A stretch of 64,000 nucleotides of DNA from Cognaticolwellia aestuarii (GTDB lineage: Bacteria > Pseudomonadota > Gammaproteobacteria > Enterobacterales > Alteromonadaceae). Position numbers and translations under genes: made by a program. The stretch is from contig NZ_MUZV01000001.1 in NCBI RefSeq assembly GCF_002000025.1, positions 372,001-436,000 of the forward strand, given 5' to 3'. Below are positions 40,594 through 50,806 of the stretch, piece after piece. Under the pieces are notes generated by a model that was given only the letters and a program-made list of their open reading frames with translations, was not told the DNA's origin and did no database searches. Each line of letters opens with the position of its first letter. Position 1 is the stretch's first letter.

Positions 40594-41610
40594 ATGATTA
40601 TTATACGCCCTATTCAAAGCAGTGATTATGATGCATTACATCGAATTGCTGTTGAGTCAGGACACGGTTTTACATCACTACCGGTCAACGAAGAATTGCT
40701 CAGAAAACGCATTTCTCATGCTGAAGTTTCTTTTAATAGCTCGGTAACCGAGCCTGGCAATGAAGGTTACCTTTTTGTCATGGAAGATACAGAAACCGGC
40801 GCCGTTGTTGGTACAAGTGGTATTGAAGCCGCAGTTGGTCTAGACGATGCATTCTATCATTACCATTTAGGTAAAGTGGTGCATAGCTCTCGTGAGCTTA
40901 ATATCTACAATACTGTTGAAACATTATCCTTATGTAATGACTATACGGGTGCTTCTGAGATTTGTACTTTATTTCTTAGCGAAAGCCACCGTAAAAACCG
41001 TAACGGACGTTTCTTGTCGCGTTTCCGCTTTCTATTTATGGCAGAACATAGTGAACGTTTTTCGGAAACGGTTATTGCGGAAATGCGCGGTGTTTCAGAT
41101 GAAGATGGTTCATCTCCATTTTGGAAGTGGCTAGAAGATAATTTCTTCTCACTTGATTTTCCAACAGCAGATTACCTTACAGGTATCGGCAAAAAAGTAT
41201 TTATTGCTGAATTAATGCCTAAATACCCAATTTACGTTAATTTGTTGAGCCCAGAAGCACAACAAGTGATCAATAAAGTACATCCAAAAACAGTACCAGC
41301 ACTGAGACTACTAGAAGCTGAAGGTTTTTCGCGCCGCGGCTATGTTGATATTTTTGACGGTGGCCCAACAGTAGAAACACAAACAGCATCAGTAAAAACG
41401 GTACGCCAAAGCCAGAAATGCCAAGTACTTATTGGCGACGTTGCTAATGACAATAAATATATTATTTGTAATAGCAAAGTAGCTGACTTTAGAGCAACAC
41501 AAGCACCAGTGTTATTACGTGAAACCGCCAATCAAGTGGTGATATCACAAGCCGTTGCAGATGCACTTATGGTAAATGAAGGGGACTGGGTTCGCCTAGT
41601 TGCCAATTAA
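40594..41610 (+). CDS. astA: Arginine N-succinyltransferase
   Basis: 338 residues (E. coli 344). It transfers succinyl from succinyl-CoA to arginine, the first step of the AST pathway. A GNAT-like fold; recognisable segments are the N-terminal IIRPIQSSDYDALHRIAVES, the cofactor region ICTLFLSESHRKNRNGRFLS, and RFRFLFMAEH, then FWKWLEDNFFSLDF. It lies 69 nt after astC and 81 nt before astD in the usual astCAD order. Confidence 0.95.
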   Translation: MIIIRPIQSSDYDALHRIAVESGHGFTSLPVNEELLRKRISHAEVSFNSSVTEPGNEGYLFVMEDTETGAVVGTSGIEAAVGLDDAFYHYHLGKVVHSSRELNIYNTVETLSLCNDYTGASEICTLFLSESHRKNRNGRFLSRFRFLFMAEHSERFSETVIAEMRGVSDEDGSSPFWKWLEDNFFSLDFPTADYLTGIGKKVFIAELMPKYPIYVNLLSPEAQQVINKVHPKTVPALRLLEAEGFSRRGYVDIFDGGPTVETQTASVKTVRQSQKCQVLIGDVANDNKYIICNSKVADFRATQAPVLLRETANQVVISQAVADALMVNEGDWVRLVAN

Positions 41611-43164
<1,554 letters not shown>

Positions 43165-43204
43165 TAGAAATAACTTAATAGCAATGAAACTTCACTGCCC
43201 ATTA

Positions 43205-43234
43205 AAAAAAGCTGGGATCCGTCCCGGCTTTTTT
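43205..43234 (+). terminator. Intrinsic terminator of the ast operon
   Basis: A 13-bp stem (AAAAAAGCTGGGA with TCCCGGCTTTTTT, one G-T pair) and a 4-nt loop, with its own T-run. It separates astD from the DUF1338 gene. Confidence 0.85.
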
Positions 43235-43396
43235 AAAAACATCGATCAAATATAGTCACTTATGCTGAGTGGTTATTAAGCATGCTGTCCTAAATATTCT
43301 TTAATCTCCTATTGAAGAAGTAATAAATAGCCTCACATACCACTCTGTCGACTTGAGATATCAACACTATTTTATTTATGCATTTAGGAATTTAAC

Positions 43397-44194
43397 ATGA
43401 CTGCGGTTAAAAATTTATTTAACAACATTTGGCAAAACTATTTAGAAGTAACGCCTTCAGCTGAAAAAGTACACCAACTTTTAAGCACAGGTGACGATTT
43501 AATCAACGATCATGTTGCTTACCGTACCTTTAACATTGCCAAAGTCAATATTGAAAAGATTTCTGCACACTTAATTAACCTAGGTTATACAGAGTGTGGT
43601 GAATATCACTTTGAAGCTAAAAAACTTTACGCCAAACACTTTGAACATAGCGATACTAACTTACCAAAAGTTTTCATTAGTGAACTATTAGTAGAGAAGT
43701 TCTCACCACGTGTTCAAGAGATTATTGCTAAAATGGTTGCGAGTATCGACGAAGCAGACATTAACCTTGAAAGCTTTTTGTATTCAGGCACTCACTGGCA
43801 AGTAAGCCATCAGGAATATTTAGATTTGTTAGCTGAAAGTGAATATGCCGCTTGGGTTGCTGCATGGGGTTATCGCGCTAACCATTTCACTGTTAGCATT
43901 AATCATTTAGCCAATTACGATTCAATCGAAGCAGTCAATGAAGCAGTGAAAGCTGGCGGCTTTAAATTGAATACCACCGGTGGCGAGATCAAAGGTGACG
44001 AAGGCGTTAAACTAGAGCAATCTTCTACTATGGCTGATCATGTATTAGTGGAGTTCTCAGATAAAACAGTCGCTATTCCAAGTTGTTTCTACGAGTTTGC
44101 CAAGCGCTACCCGATGGAAAACGGCGAGCTTTACACAGGTTTTGTTGCAGCTTCTGCTGACAAGATCTTTGAAAGCACTAACGCTGCCGCATAG
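43397..44194 (+). CDS. DUF1338 family protein (2-oxoadipate dioxygenase/decarboxylase-like)
   Basis: 265 residues, the short form of DUF1338, related to HglS (YdcJ), which converts 2-oxoadipate to 2-hydroxyglutarate in lysine catabolism. The VOC-type metal site is plausible: His in NDHVAYRTF, His in RANHFTVSIN and Glu in CFYEFAKRYP. HglS itself is much longer (about 450 residues), so the short form may differ in substrate. It follows the ast terminator but faces the same way, and linkage to amino-acid degradation is reasonable. I am sure of the family, less of the reaction. Confidence 0.85.
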   Translation: MTAVKNLFNNIWQNYLEVTPSAEKVHQLLSTGDDLINDHVAYRTFNIAKVNIEKISAHLINLGYTECGEYHFEAKKLYAKHFEHSDTNLPKVFISELLVEKFSPRVQEIIAKMVASIDEADINLESFLYSGTHWQVSHQEYLDLLAESEYAAWVAAWGYRANHFTVSINHLANYDSIEAVNEAVKAGGFKLNTTGGEIKGDEGVKLEQSSTMADHVLVEFSDKTVAIPSCFYEFAKRYPMENGELYTGFVAASADKIFESTNAAA

Positions 44195-44201
44195 GTTAGC
44201 C

Positions 44202-44224
44202 GGCACCTATAATCGATAGGTGCC
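44202..44224 (+). terminator. Hairpin downstream of the DUF1338 gene
   Basis: A perfect 9-bp stem GGCACCTAT/ATAGGTGCC with a 5-nt loop, followed by AATTTCCC. It is a plausible terminator with a weak T-run. Confidence 0.6.
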
Positions 44225-44374
44225 AATTTCCCTCATACCACACTCTGCTCTTAGATCGCCCAAACCGGAGTATTAAATTTACCCACTCAGCATTCAATAA
44301 CGGCTTTGCTACTTGATCATCAGCATATTTTATGAGTAAAGTAGGGCTACAATAAAAATTAAATAGATGAATCA

Positions 44375-44728
44375 ATGGTTACCGATACTGAAGGTTATAT
44401 TCATATCATTGAATATTTAACTGCTCACTTAAGCCTATTTGAAAACAGCTCGAATATTGATAATAACAATAGCTCGGTTTTAGAAGTGATCGAGCAAGAA
44501 ATGAGCGAACAAATTATTAGCTTATGCAATCAAAATGAAGCACTAACGTTTAATCAACGTAATACCATTGTTCGAGAAATTGACGCTATCGTCTATGATT
44601 TACAAGAAATATTATCTGGCGTCATCAATAACTCGGTAACCAATGAACAAGTAGAGTTTATTCAAGAATTTGCAATTTTAATTAAAAATTTATTTGATAC
44701 CGAAATACACAGTCAATTTTTACTTTAG
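44375..44728 (+). CDS. DUF3802 family protein
   Basis: 117 residues. The opening MVTDTEGYIHIIEYLTAHLS and the C-terminal FAILIKNLFDTEI closely fit the DUF3802 family of Vibrio, Shewanella and relatives. It is small, acidic and helical. No function is known. It lies between the DUF1338 gene and an SSB-like gene; no operon evidence. Confidence 0.8.
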   Translation: MVTDTEGYIHIIEYLTAHLSLFENSSNIDNNNSSVLEVIEQEMSEQIISLCNQNEALTFNQRNTIVREIDAIVYDLQEILSGVINNSVTNEQVEFIQEFAILIKNLFDTEIHSQFLL

Positions 44729-44828
44729 TCATTGGTTAGCTTACTAACAAGTCTTGTTATTGTGCGTTATCAGCACTTATGCTGGCTTAACGTTCGAGCC
44801 ATTTATCTTATCAACCACAAGTTGCCTT

Positions 44829-45482
44829 ATGTTACCTGAACAACCCCAAAACCATTTATGCACAGTTACTCTACTGGGCAACCTTGTTAATAAGCCTGAT
44901 ATTCGCTATCAAGCCAATCCCGTTGTAGCTTTTGCCGAATTTACTTTAGCAACACATAGTCGTTGGTTTGACAAAACCAGTAATCAATTTAAAGAATGGA
45001 CGAGCTACCATACGGTAAAAGTTATTGGTGAAATAGTTGAGCGTGCCCTGATTCATGCAGGCAAAGGCGATATTATTTTAGTGCAGGGTTACTTAATCAA
45101 TAGTAGAAAAAATAATCGTGAAATCATTCATGCAACTTACGCACAAACCTTTCCTAAAGGTTACGCACAATCAATTAATCAAATTCATTGTAGTGGCAAT
45201 ATCGTGTCAGAAATTAAGCTCATTACCACAGAAAACAATAAAGAATTAACCGAAGTGATACTTGAATCAAAACAACATGTATTTTCGGCCATCACCCAGC
45301 AAAGCCATGTGGTCACTATTCAACGCCCTATTCATATCTGGGGTAAGCAAGCACTTTACCTTGCAGAACATGGCAAAATAAATGATCAAATAATAGTTGA
45401 CGGAAAATTGAGCTATCTTAATAATAAGAATAAAAATCAATTTATCGATGCACATCAAGCGGTGTTACTCGCCAAGCACTAA
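44829..45482 (+). CDS. Tandem OB-fold SSB-like protein
   Basis: About 217 residues from ATG 44829. The first half is a clear SSB OB fold (VTLLGNLVNKPDIRYQANP, then WTSYHTVKVIGEIVERALIH, then KGDIILVQGYLINSRKN). The second half repeats the plan (IHCSGNIVSEIKLITTENN, then IQRPIHIWGKQALYLAEHG, then DQIIVDGKLSYLNN). There is no acidic tail or Gln linker, so it should not recruit SSB partners. One chain therefore carries two OB folds, unlike the single-fold chromosomal Ssb at 1.2 kb. A role in DNA binding is expected but not shown. The start has no strong binding site. It lies 25 nt before the propeller-SHOCT gene. Confidence 0.75.
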   Translation: MLPEQPQNHLCTVTLLGNLVNKPDIRYQANPVVAFAEFTLATHSRWFDKTSNQFKEWTSYHTVKVIGEIVERALIHAGKGDIILVQGYLINSRKNNREIIHATYAQTFPKGYAQSINQIHCSGNIVSEIKLITTENNKELTEVILESKQHVFSAITQQSHVVTIQRPIHIWGKQALYLAEHGKINDQIIVDGKLSYLNNKNKNQFIDAHQAVLLAKH

Positions 45483-45507
45483 TATCACCTTAAGGAAGCG
45501 CTATTAT

Positions 45508-47646
45508 ATGGAAAAGAAAAACGGACTTAATATTGTTAAGCTGTATTTTATTTACACATTAGTAGCGCTTTTTAATTTCTCGGTTAACGCGGAAGAACAT
45601 AATCACAGTGGTCTAGCGTTATCACCCATCGCAGACCTTAGCCATGCCACGCTAAAAAATGAAAGTTGGCAGGCTGTATTGCCTATACCCGGTAATGATA
45701 AGCAGTACTTTATCGCTACCAGCATCGGCAATGTTTATCAAATTAATGATCGTGATATTTCCCCCTCTCCTTTTTTTGAACTAAAATCTGCATTAAATAC
45801 TCCTGAAAACATCACTTTAACAGCCATTGCACTCGACCCAAATTTTAACTACCGTGAGCGCGATGGTTATCTGACATTTTATACTGCCCATACTGAAAAA
45901 AACAAAAAATCAAAAACAAAATTAAGCCCAGAAAACGACATCTCTTTGCCATATGATACAGTGATCATGCGTTGGCAGTTAACTTACACAAGGGATCAAA
46001 GACCTCAATTAAATAAGCAACGCGAAGTAATGCGTATTGCCATAAACCAAGCACAAGAACACATACAACAGCTGAGCTTTAATCCTTATATTGAACCTTG
46101 GCACAATGATTTTGGCTTACTTTTTGTTGGACTAGCTAAAAGTGAAAAGTTAGCTCACGAGGCACTCTATGCAGGTACAATTTTACGCATAAAACCAAAG
46201 GCATACGGTGTTAGAGGTTACAGTACCCCAGTAAATAATCCGTTCTCAAAGCAAGCAAGTATTTTAAATGAAATTGTTTTTATCGCCGGGCAAAAAATTA
46301 TCCATTTTGATTGGATAAAAAAGGGTAGCTACAGTTTACTTGTCCAATTACAGCATCAAGATAATCATTTACTTGTCAAAGCTAAAATAGGCGAAGATTG
46401 GCGAAAGAACATTCCACAAGAGCAGATTAAGCAGCAACTAGCATCAGTTGATAGTCCACGTAAAACTTTCCTTTATCACGGCCGAGAATTAAAAAGTTTA
46501 TGGGGTAAAGTATTACACTTACAAACAACAGAAGATATTTGGCAGTTACAAGCTTCACCATTATTTCCAGAGTTTACTAATACAGAAACTGACCAGCAGG
46601 GCCCATTTAACTTAGAACCCGAAAGTAAGATTAAACAAACAAAGTTCAGCTTACATCAAAGACTCGATGGTGAACTGATGTTACTCGAACATAATAATCA
46701 ACGCCTGTACAGTCTCAAGCAACCTCAAATAGCCCCCAGTAAAACCATTAATAACGAGAGCTCGGCAACAAATACTAATAGCGGTAATGCTTTCGCTTTT
46801 ATTGCCTTCACAGTGCTAATGCTAATAAGCTATTTCTGGTATTTAAGAAAAAGAACCCATAAACAACAACATTTTCTACACGAGCAATGGGCTAATTTTG
46901 ATATCGTCCCTGAAAAAAAATCAATCAAGCTTTATAAACGTCATGAGAAAAATGCTGAAAAAGTTATCGAAATATTATCACTAACACGCAGTGAATTATT
47001 ATTAAATGACAACGTTATATCAACAGTAGATGCGCACTCAGCGCAAAGCTTTTCCAATACATTAGAAACGCAAGTGCTAGCGATTTTCGCCAAAGAGAAT
47101 CAGCTAAAAATGATCGATGAAAAGCAACGAAAAATTCAACTACGCTTAACAAACGCGCAAGCAGAAACTTATTTATTTTGCCTATATTTTCGGGTCGGTA
47201 ATATACGTCACACTAAACTCAAGTACAGTAAAGTGATCAATAAAGTAATTGATTGGCAATGGCTGTTTTCTCAATATATTCATCCAACAACCACGAGTAA
47301 ACGAAAAATAAAAGTTAACGTTGAGACACCAAAGCCAACAGAGCCATCAACAACACCAAAGCCAACAGAGCCAGATAGTGCTACAGATATCAACGCAAAT
47401 AAAGTCACTCAGAGTACAGAAATATCCGATCAAGACACTTCACACTATAACACCGCTACTCAGGGTCAATCGCATAAGAGTAATAACGATTATGTAGATG
47501 CGGATACTCGATTAATCGCAGCCTTAGACAAACTTGTTATGATGAAAAAGCAAGGTTACTTGGATGAAAGTGAATTTAATATGGCAAAAAGCAAAATATT
47601 AAAAGATTTAGCTAACGAATCCCGATCACCTTCATCAAAGCGTTAA
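45508..47646 (+). CDS. Membrane-anchored PQQ/GSDH-like beta-propeller protein with SHOCT domain
   Basis: About 712 residues from ATG 45508 (AAGGA upstream); the frame is open 20 codons more inside the previous gene. Order: signal peptide (1-28, ending VNA), a propeller resembling glucose/sorbosone dehydrogenases (TAIALDPNFNYRERDGYL), a single membrane helix (428-446), then a cytoplasmic segment of about 180 residues I cannot place, a Pro/Thr linker (about 610-630), and a SHOCT domain (668-702: LDKLVMMKKQGYLDESEFNM). SHOCT domains are often found in proteins that oligomerise. It may relay an envelope signal inward, but this is inference. Confidence 0.75.
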   Translation: MEKKNGLNIVKLYFIYTLVALFNFSVNAEEHNHSGLALSPIADLSHATLKNESWQAVLPIPGNDKQYFIATSIGNVYQINDRDISPSPFFELKSALNTPENITLTAIALDPNFNYRERDGYLTFYTAHTEKNKKSKTKLSPENDISLPYDTVIMRWQLTYTRDQRPQLNKQREVMRIAINQAQEHIQQLSFNPYIEPWHNDFGLLFVGLAKSEKLAHEALYAGTILRIKPKAYGVRGYSTPVNNPFSKQASILNEIVFIAGQKIIHFDWIKKGSYSLLVQLQHQDNHLLVKAKIGEDWRKNIPQEQIKQQLASVDSPRKTFLYHGRELKSLWGKVLHLQTTEDIWQLQASPLFPEFTNTETDQQGPFNLEPESKIKQTKFSLHQRLDGELMLLEHNNQRLYSLKQPQIAPSKTINNESSATNTNSGNAFAFIAFTVLMLISYFWYLRKRTHKQQHFLHEQWANFDIVPEKKSIKLYKRHEKNAEKVIEILSLTRSELLLNDNVISTVDAHSAQSFSNTLETQVLAIFAKENQLKMIDEKQRKIQLRLTNAQAETYLFCLYFRVGNIRHTKLKYSKVINKVIDWQWLFSQYIHPTTTSKRKIKVNVETPKPTEPSTTPKPTEPDSATDINANKVTQSTEISDQDTSHYNTATQGQSHKSNNDYVDADTRLIAALDKLVMMKKQGYLDESEFNMAKSKILKDLANESRSPSSKR

Positions 47647-47966
47647 AAATTAATGCTTAACATAATCTGAACTCTGAATAAGCAGCGCTTGCTCAATCCT
47701 CCCTTTTAAGCCATTATCTGCGTTAAAACGTCGATAAATAGCGCGCTATTCATCAACGTTTTGCCTTGGAAAAGGCATAAAATAAAGCATTGATGGTGTC
47801 TATTAGTGATGTTCACCTTGCTATAGCATTTACTTTGCCACCTAAGCTTTTGATTCACTTGAATATCAAGCGCTCATTATCCAGAGTTCAAGTTAACAGA
47901 TAACTGGCTTGTATTTAGTGATAAAGCGGCGCAAAATGCTGCAAATTTTTGTTTTGGGCTAATTTA
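47647..47966. other. Intergenic region with 38-base near-palindrome
   Basis: No gene. 47725-47762 is an inverted repeat (arms AAAACGTCGATAAATAGCG and CGCTATTCATCAACGTTTT, 17 of 19 pairs), immediately followed by a second small hairpin GCCTT/AAGGC (47763-47776). There is no T-run after either. It is not a tRNA: there is no cloverleaf or CCA. A structured RNA or a palindromic mobile remnant are the options. Confidence 0.5.
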
Positions 47967-48401
47967 ATGCCAATGTTGTCAAAATTACTTTGTTGTTTTC
48001 TTATTTTACTCGCCCCACAAGCGCTTGCTAATGACTACGGTAGTATTGTCATAAGCCGTGTAACAAATGTTTATGACGGGGATACCTTTCGTGTTGATAT
48101 CGACCAATGGCCGCCACTGATTGGTAAAAATGCGCCAATTCGCATCAACAATATTGATACGCCCGAATTAAGGGCAAAGTGCCCATATGAAAAGCAATTA
48201 GCCTTACTCGCCAAAAAATTTACCCAAGATAAATTACAGCATGCTAATGTGATTGAACTGAAGAATTTAAATCGCGGGAAATACTTTCGCATTACCGCCG
48301 ATGTCTTTATTGACGGTGAGAGCCTTGCAGAAGAGTTATTAACGGCGGGGTTTGCAAAAGTGTATTCTGGTAAAACTAAAAAACAAAGCTGGTGCCACTA
48401 A
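47967..48401 (+). CDS. Secreted thermonuclease-family nuclease (SNase-like)
   Basis: 144 residues from ATG 47967 (an alternative ATG is two codons later). A signal peptide precedes ALANDYGS; the mature part is the staphylococcal-nuclease OB fold. The Ca-binding Asp is in NVYDGDTFRVDI and the catalytic region in PIRINNIDTPELRAKCPYEK, with the Arg-containing LNRGKYFRITADVFI. It probably cuts extracellular or periplasmic nucleic acid. It is followed directly by the VTT gene on the same strand. Confidence 0.88.
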   Translation: MPMLSKLLCCFLILLAPQALANDYGSIVISRVTNVYDGDTFRVDIDQWPPLIGKNAPIRINNIDTPELRAKCPYEKQLALLAKKFTQDKLQHANVIELKNLNRGKYFRITADVFIDGESLAEELLTAGFAKVYSGKTKKQSWCH

Positions 48402-49094
48402 TTGCATCATCAGCATAAAGAGCCTCTATTGAAAGCAAATTCAGCAATAAAATTAACTGCGTTGGCAACAATACTATCAGTGCTGTTAGCCATCACAATA
48501 GCTGCCATTTTCCTCGGTAGCTATAGCGCTGATATTCAAAACTATATGGCAAAATTTATCCCAAATACCCCATGGGGTGCACTCGCTTTTATTTTACTAT
48601 TAACGCCTGCCATGGCTATGGGGCTACCAAGGCAAATAGCGGCAATAAGTGCCGGTTTTTTATTTGGTGCAGGCTTAGGTATGGCAATAGCAACCACATC
48701 GGCTATTGTTGCCTGTATCTTGACCTTAATAGTCGCTCGTCAATGTTTTGCTAACTTAGTTCAACGACATTATCCGCTGCCTTTGGCCAAAGTAACTAAC
48801 TTTTTTAGTCATAACACCTTTTTAAAAGCATTAATTATTCGGCTACTACCTGCTGGCTCAAACTTTCTCACTAACGTACTTGCCGGCACTGCACGTACGC
48901 CGGTAACACCTTATGTTTTCGGCTCCGCACTTGGTTTTATACCACAGATGACCATATTTTCATTAATGGGAGCTGGGCTACAAGTTAATGGTCAGCAACA
49001 GTTGATACTTAGTGGAGTTCTACTGGTTATCGCTGTCAGCCTTAGCGGTTATCTCTACCGAAAACACGAATTCAGTTCAACTTACAGAGTTTAG
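48402..49094 (+). CDS. TVP38/TMEM64 (VTT domain) membrane protein
   Basis: Up to 230 residues with about six membrane helices. The VTT core is LLTPAMAMGLPRQIAAISAG, with the loop FLFGAGLGMAIA and later IRLLPAGSNFLTNVLAGTAR. DedA-like VTT proteins act as phospholipid scramblases or transporters; this subfamily's substrate is unknown. The frame begins at the codon after the nuclease stop, with a TTG; TTG 48429 (AAGAG upstream) is also possible. Shared transcription with the nuclease is likely. Confidence 0.85.
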   Translation: MHHQHKEPLLKANSAIKLTALATILSVLLAITIAAIFLGSYSADIQNYMAKFIPNTPWGALAFILLLTPAMAMGLPRQIAAISAGFLFGAGLGMAIATTSAIVACILTLIVARQCFANLVQRHYPLPLAKVTNFFSHNTFLKALIIRLLPAGSNFLTNVLAGTARTPVTPYVFGSALGFIPQMTIFSLMGAGLQVNGQQQLILSGVLLVIAVSLSGYLYRKHEFSSTYRV

Positions 49095-49102
49095 ATAATA
49101 AA

Positions 49103-49122
49103 AAAGAGGCCTAAGCCTCTTT
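49103..49122. terminator. Bidirectional intrinsic terminator
   Basis: AAAGAGGC/GCCTCTTT with a CTAA loop, between the convergent VTT and dsbA genes. The T-run is best on the minus strand (dsbA). Confidence 0.8.
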
Positions 49123-49142
49123 AATTATAACAATAGGTAAAG

Positions 49143-49775
49143 TTACTTTAAGGTTAATAAATGATTAACAAGATTAATGTAATCTTGTTCAAAGTTACTT
49201 CTATCTAGGCCTTTAGTATCAACACGATACTTGCCATTAACAATCACTGTTGGAACACCAGTTAATGCGCCTTTTTTAACGAAATAGTCTTGCTGCTTTT
49301 TCATGTTTTTAGCTTTACTCGCAACACCAAAGCTTTTCATTAACTTATCAAATTTTTCACCGTCAGCGCCATTAAGCACAAAAACATTACGGATGTCTTT
49401 TTCTGAAGTAAATACAGCTTTTTGTACGTGAATATAGTTAAACATGGCACCAATAACTTTTTTCTCCACGCCCATTTGATGCGCAACAACAACAGCTTTA
49501 CTTAGCATTTGTTGTACTTTAGGTGACGCCGCACGTAAGAAGTCGACATGGTTCATTTCGAACGCAGTGTCAGCAGGGATTGAAGTTTTTAGTTTTGCCA
49601 TAAAAGGTTCAAATTGAAAACAATGTGGGCAATAAAATGAGAAAAACTCACGTACTTCCGGTTTAGTGGTGATTTCTTCACTCACTTTAGTGTAATGCTC
49701 GCCTTCAGTATAATTTGCCGCAAAAGCGAATACTGGTAATAACATCAAAGCGAATAAACTCACTAACTTTTTCAT
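49143..49775 (-). CDS. dsbA: Thiol:disulfide interchange protein DsbA
   Basis: 210 residues from ATG 49775; the frame is open 17 codons more but the signal peptide MKKLVSLFALMLLPVFAFA fits this start. The periplasmic thioredoxin-like oxidase has the active site CPHC (FYCPHCFQF) and the cis-Pro loop GVPTVIVNGKYRVD. It introduces disulfides in secreted proteins. Last gene of the ccoG-srkA-dsbA run; the srkA-dsbA pair is also found in E. coli. Confidence 0.95.
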   Translation of the reverse strand: MKKLVSLFALMLLPVFAFAANYTEGEHYTKVSEEITTKPEVREFFSFYCPHCFQFEPFMAKLKTSIPADTAFEMNHVDFLRAASPKVQQMLSKAVVVAHQMGVEKKVIGAMFNYIHVQKAVFTSEKDIRNVFVLNGADGEKFDKLMKSFGVASKAKNMKKQQDYFVKKGALTGVPTVIVNGKYRVDTKGLDRSNFEQDYINLVNHLLTLK

Positions 49776-49828
49776 AAAATTACAATTCCTAATCATTAAT
49801 AAATCAAAATCAATAGCGTCGAACATAC

Positions 49829-50806
49829 TTAATAAGGCAATAAACTCAGCGGAGGTTGCTGCAATGCCGACATTTGCTCTTTAAGCATTAGAATTTGCTG
49901 TTCCCAATATTTTTCAGTATTAAACCAAGGAAAATTATGAGGAAAAGCAGGATCTTTCCAACGTTTACATAGCCATGCCATATAGTTAACTACTCGCATA
50001 GTACGCAATGATTCAATTAAAGGCAATTGATTGACCTCAAAGCTGTGAAACTCATCGTAGCCAGTCAATATCGTATCAAGCTGCAATAATTGCTGCTGAC
50101 GGTCACCACTTAACATCATCCAAATGTCTTGCACTGCTGGCCCCATTCGACAATCATCAAGATCAACAAAGTGCGGCCCAGCCTCAGTCCATAAAATATT
50201 ACCGGCATGACAATCGCCATGTAAACGAATTTGCGATTGTGGTTGATACTGCTTGCTAGCAACCGCAATCACTTGTTCTAAAATAGTAAAAAAGGGCAAT
50301 GCCAAACTCGCGGGAACGAATGCTGAATCTTCAATAGTTTGCTGCGCCTGCTGCAACATTTCTTCACTATTAAATGTCGGTCGTTCAATAAACGTCTTTT
50401 TAGCCGCGATAGCATGAATACGTCCTAGAAATCGCCCCATCCATTCCAGCTGATCTAAATTATCAACCTCAAAGATACGACCGCCACGACAAGGAAATAT
50501 TGCAAAATAATATCCTTGGTAAGAAAATAATGATTCGCCATCAATTTTCAACGGGGCAACTAACGGCAACTCATTAGCGTCTAACTCAAAAGAAAACTCA
50601 TGTTCTTCTCTAATTTGCGCCTCAGTCCAACGTTGAGGCCGATAAAACTTAGTTACATACTTAGTTTTATCGATATCATGAAATTGATAAACACGGTTTT
50701 CATAACTGTTCAACGCTAATAAGCCGCTATCAACGGTTAAGCCTGTACTTTCTAAGCCGTCTAAAATTAAGTCCGGTGATAACGACGTAAAATCAAATAC
50801 GGCCAT
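49829..50806 (-). CDS. srkA: Stress response kinase A
   Basis: 325 residues, an aminoglycoside-phosphotransferase-like Ser/Thr kinase as in E. coli SrkA/YihE. The nucleotide region is NSYENRVYQFHD with Lys in VTKFYRP; the catalytic loop is RLHGDCHAGNILW and the metal Asp is in HFVDLDDCRMGP. SrkA blunts stress-induced death and its gene sits ahead of dsbA in E. coli, as here. Its ATG overlaps the ccoG stop by 1 nt (TAATG), so translation is coupled. Confidence 0.94.
   Translation of the reverse strand: MAVFDFTSLSPDLILDGLESTGLTVDSGLLALNSYENRVYQFHDIDKTKYVTKFYRPQRWTEAQIREEHEFSFELDANELPLVAPLKIDGESLFSYQGYYFAIFPCRGGRIFEVDNLDQLEWMGRFLGRIHAIAAKKTFIERPTFNSEEMLQQAQQTIEDSAFVPASLALPFFTILEQVIAVASKQYQPQSQIRLHGDCHAGNILWTEAGPHFVDLDDCRMGPAVQDIWMMLSGDRQQQLLQLDTILTGYDEFHSFEVNQLPLIESLRTMRVVNYMAWLCKRWKDPAFPHNFPWFNTEKYWEQQILMLKEQMSALQQPPLSLLPY

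Noticed and set aside
47725-47776. tRNA or tRNA remnant at the 47.7 kb hairpins
   Set aside because: No D-loop or T-loop consensus and no cloverleaf; two simple hairpins instead.
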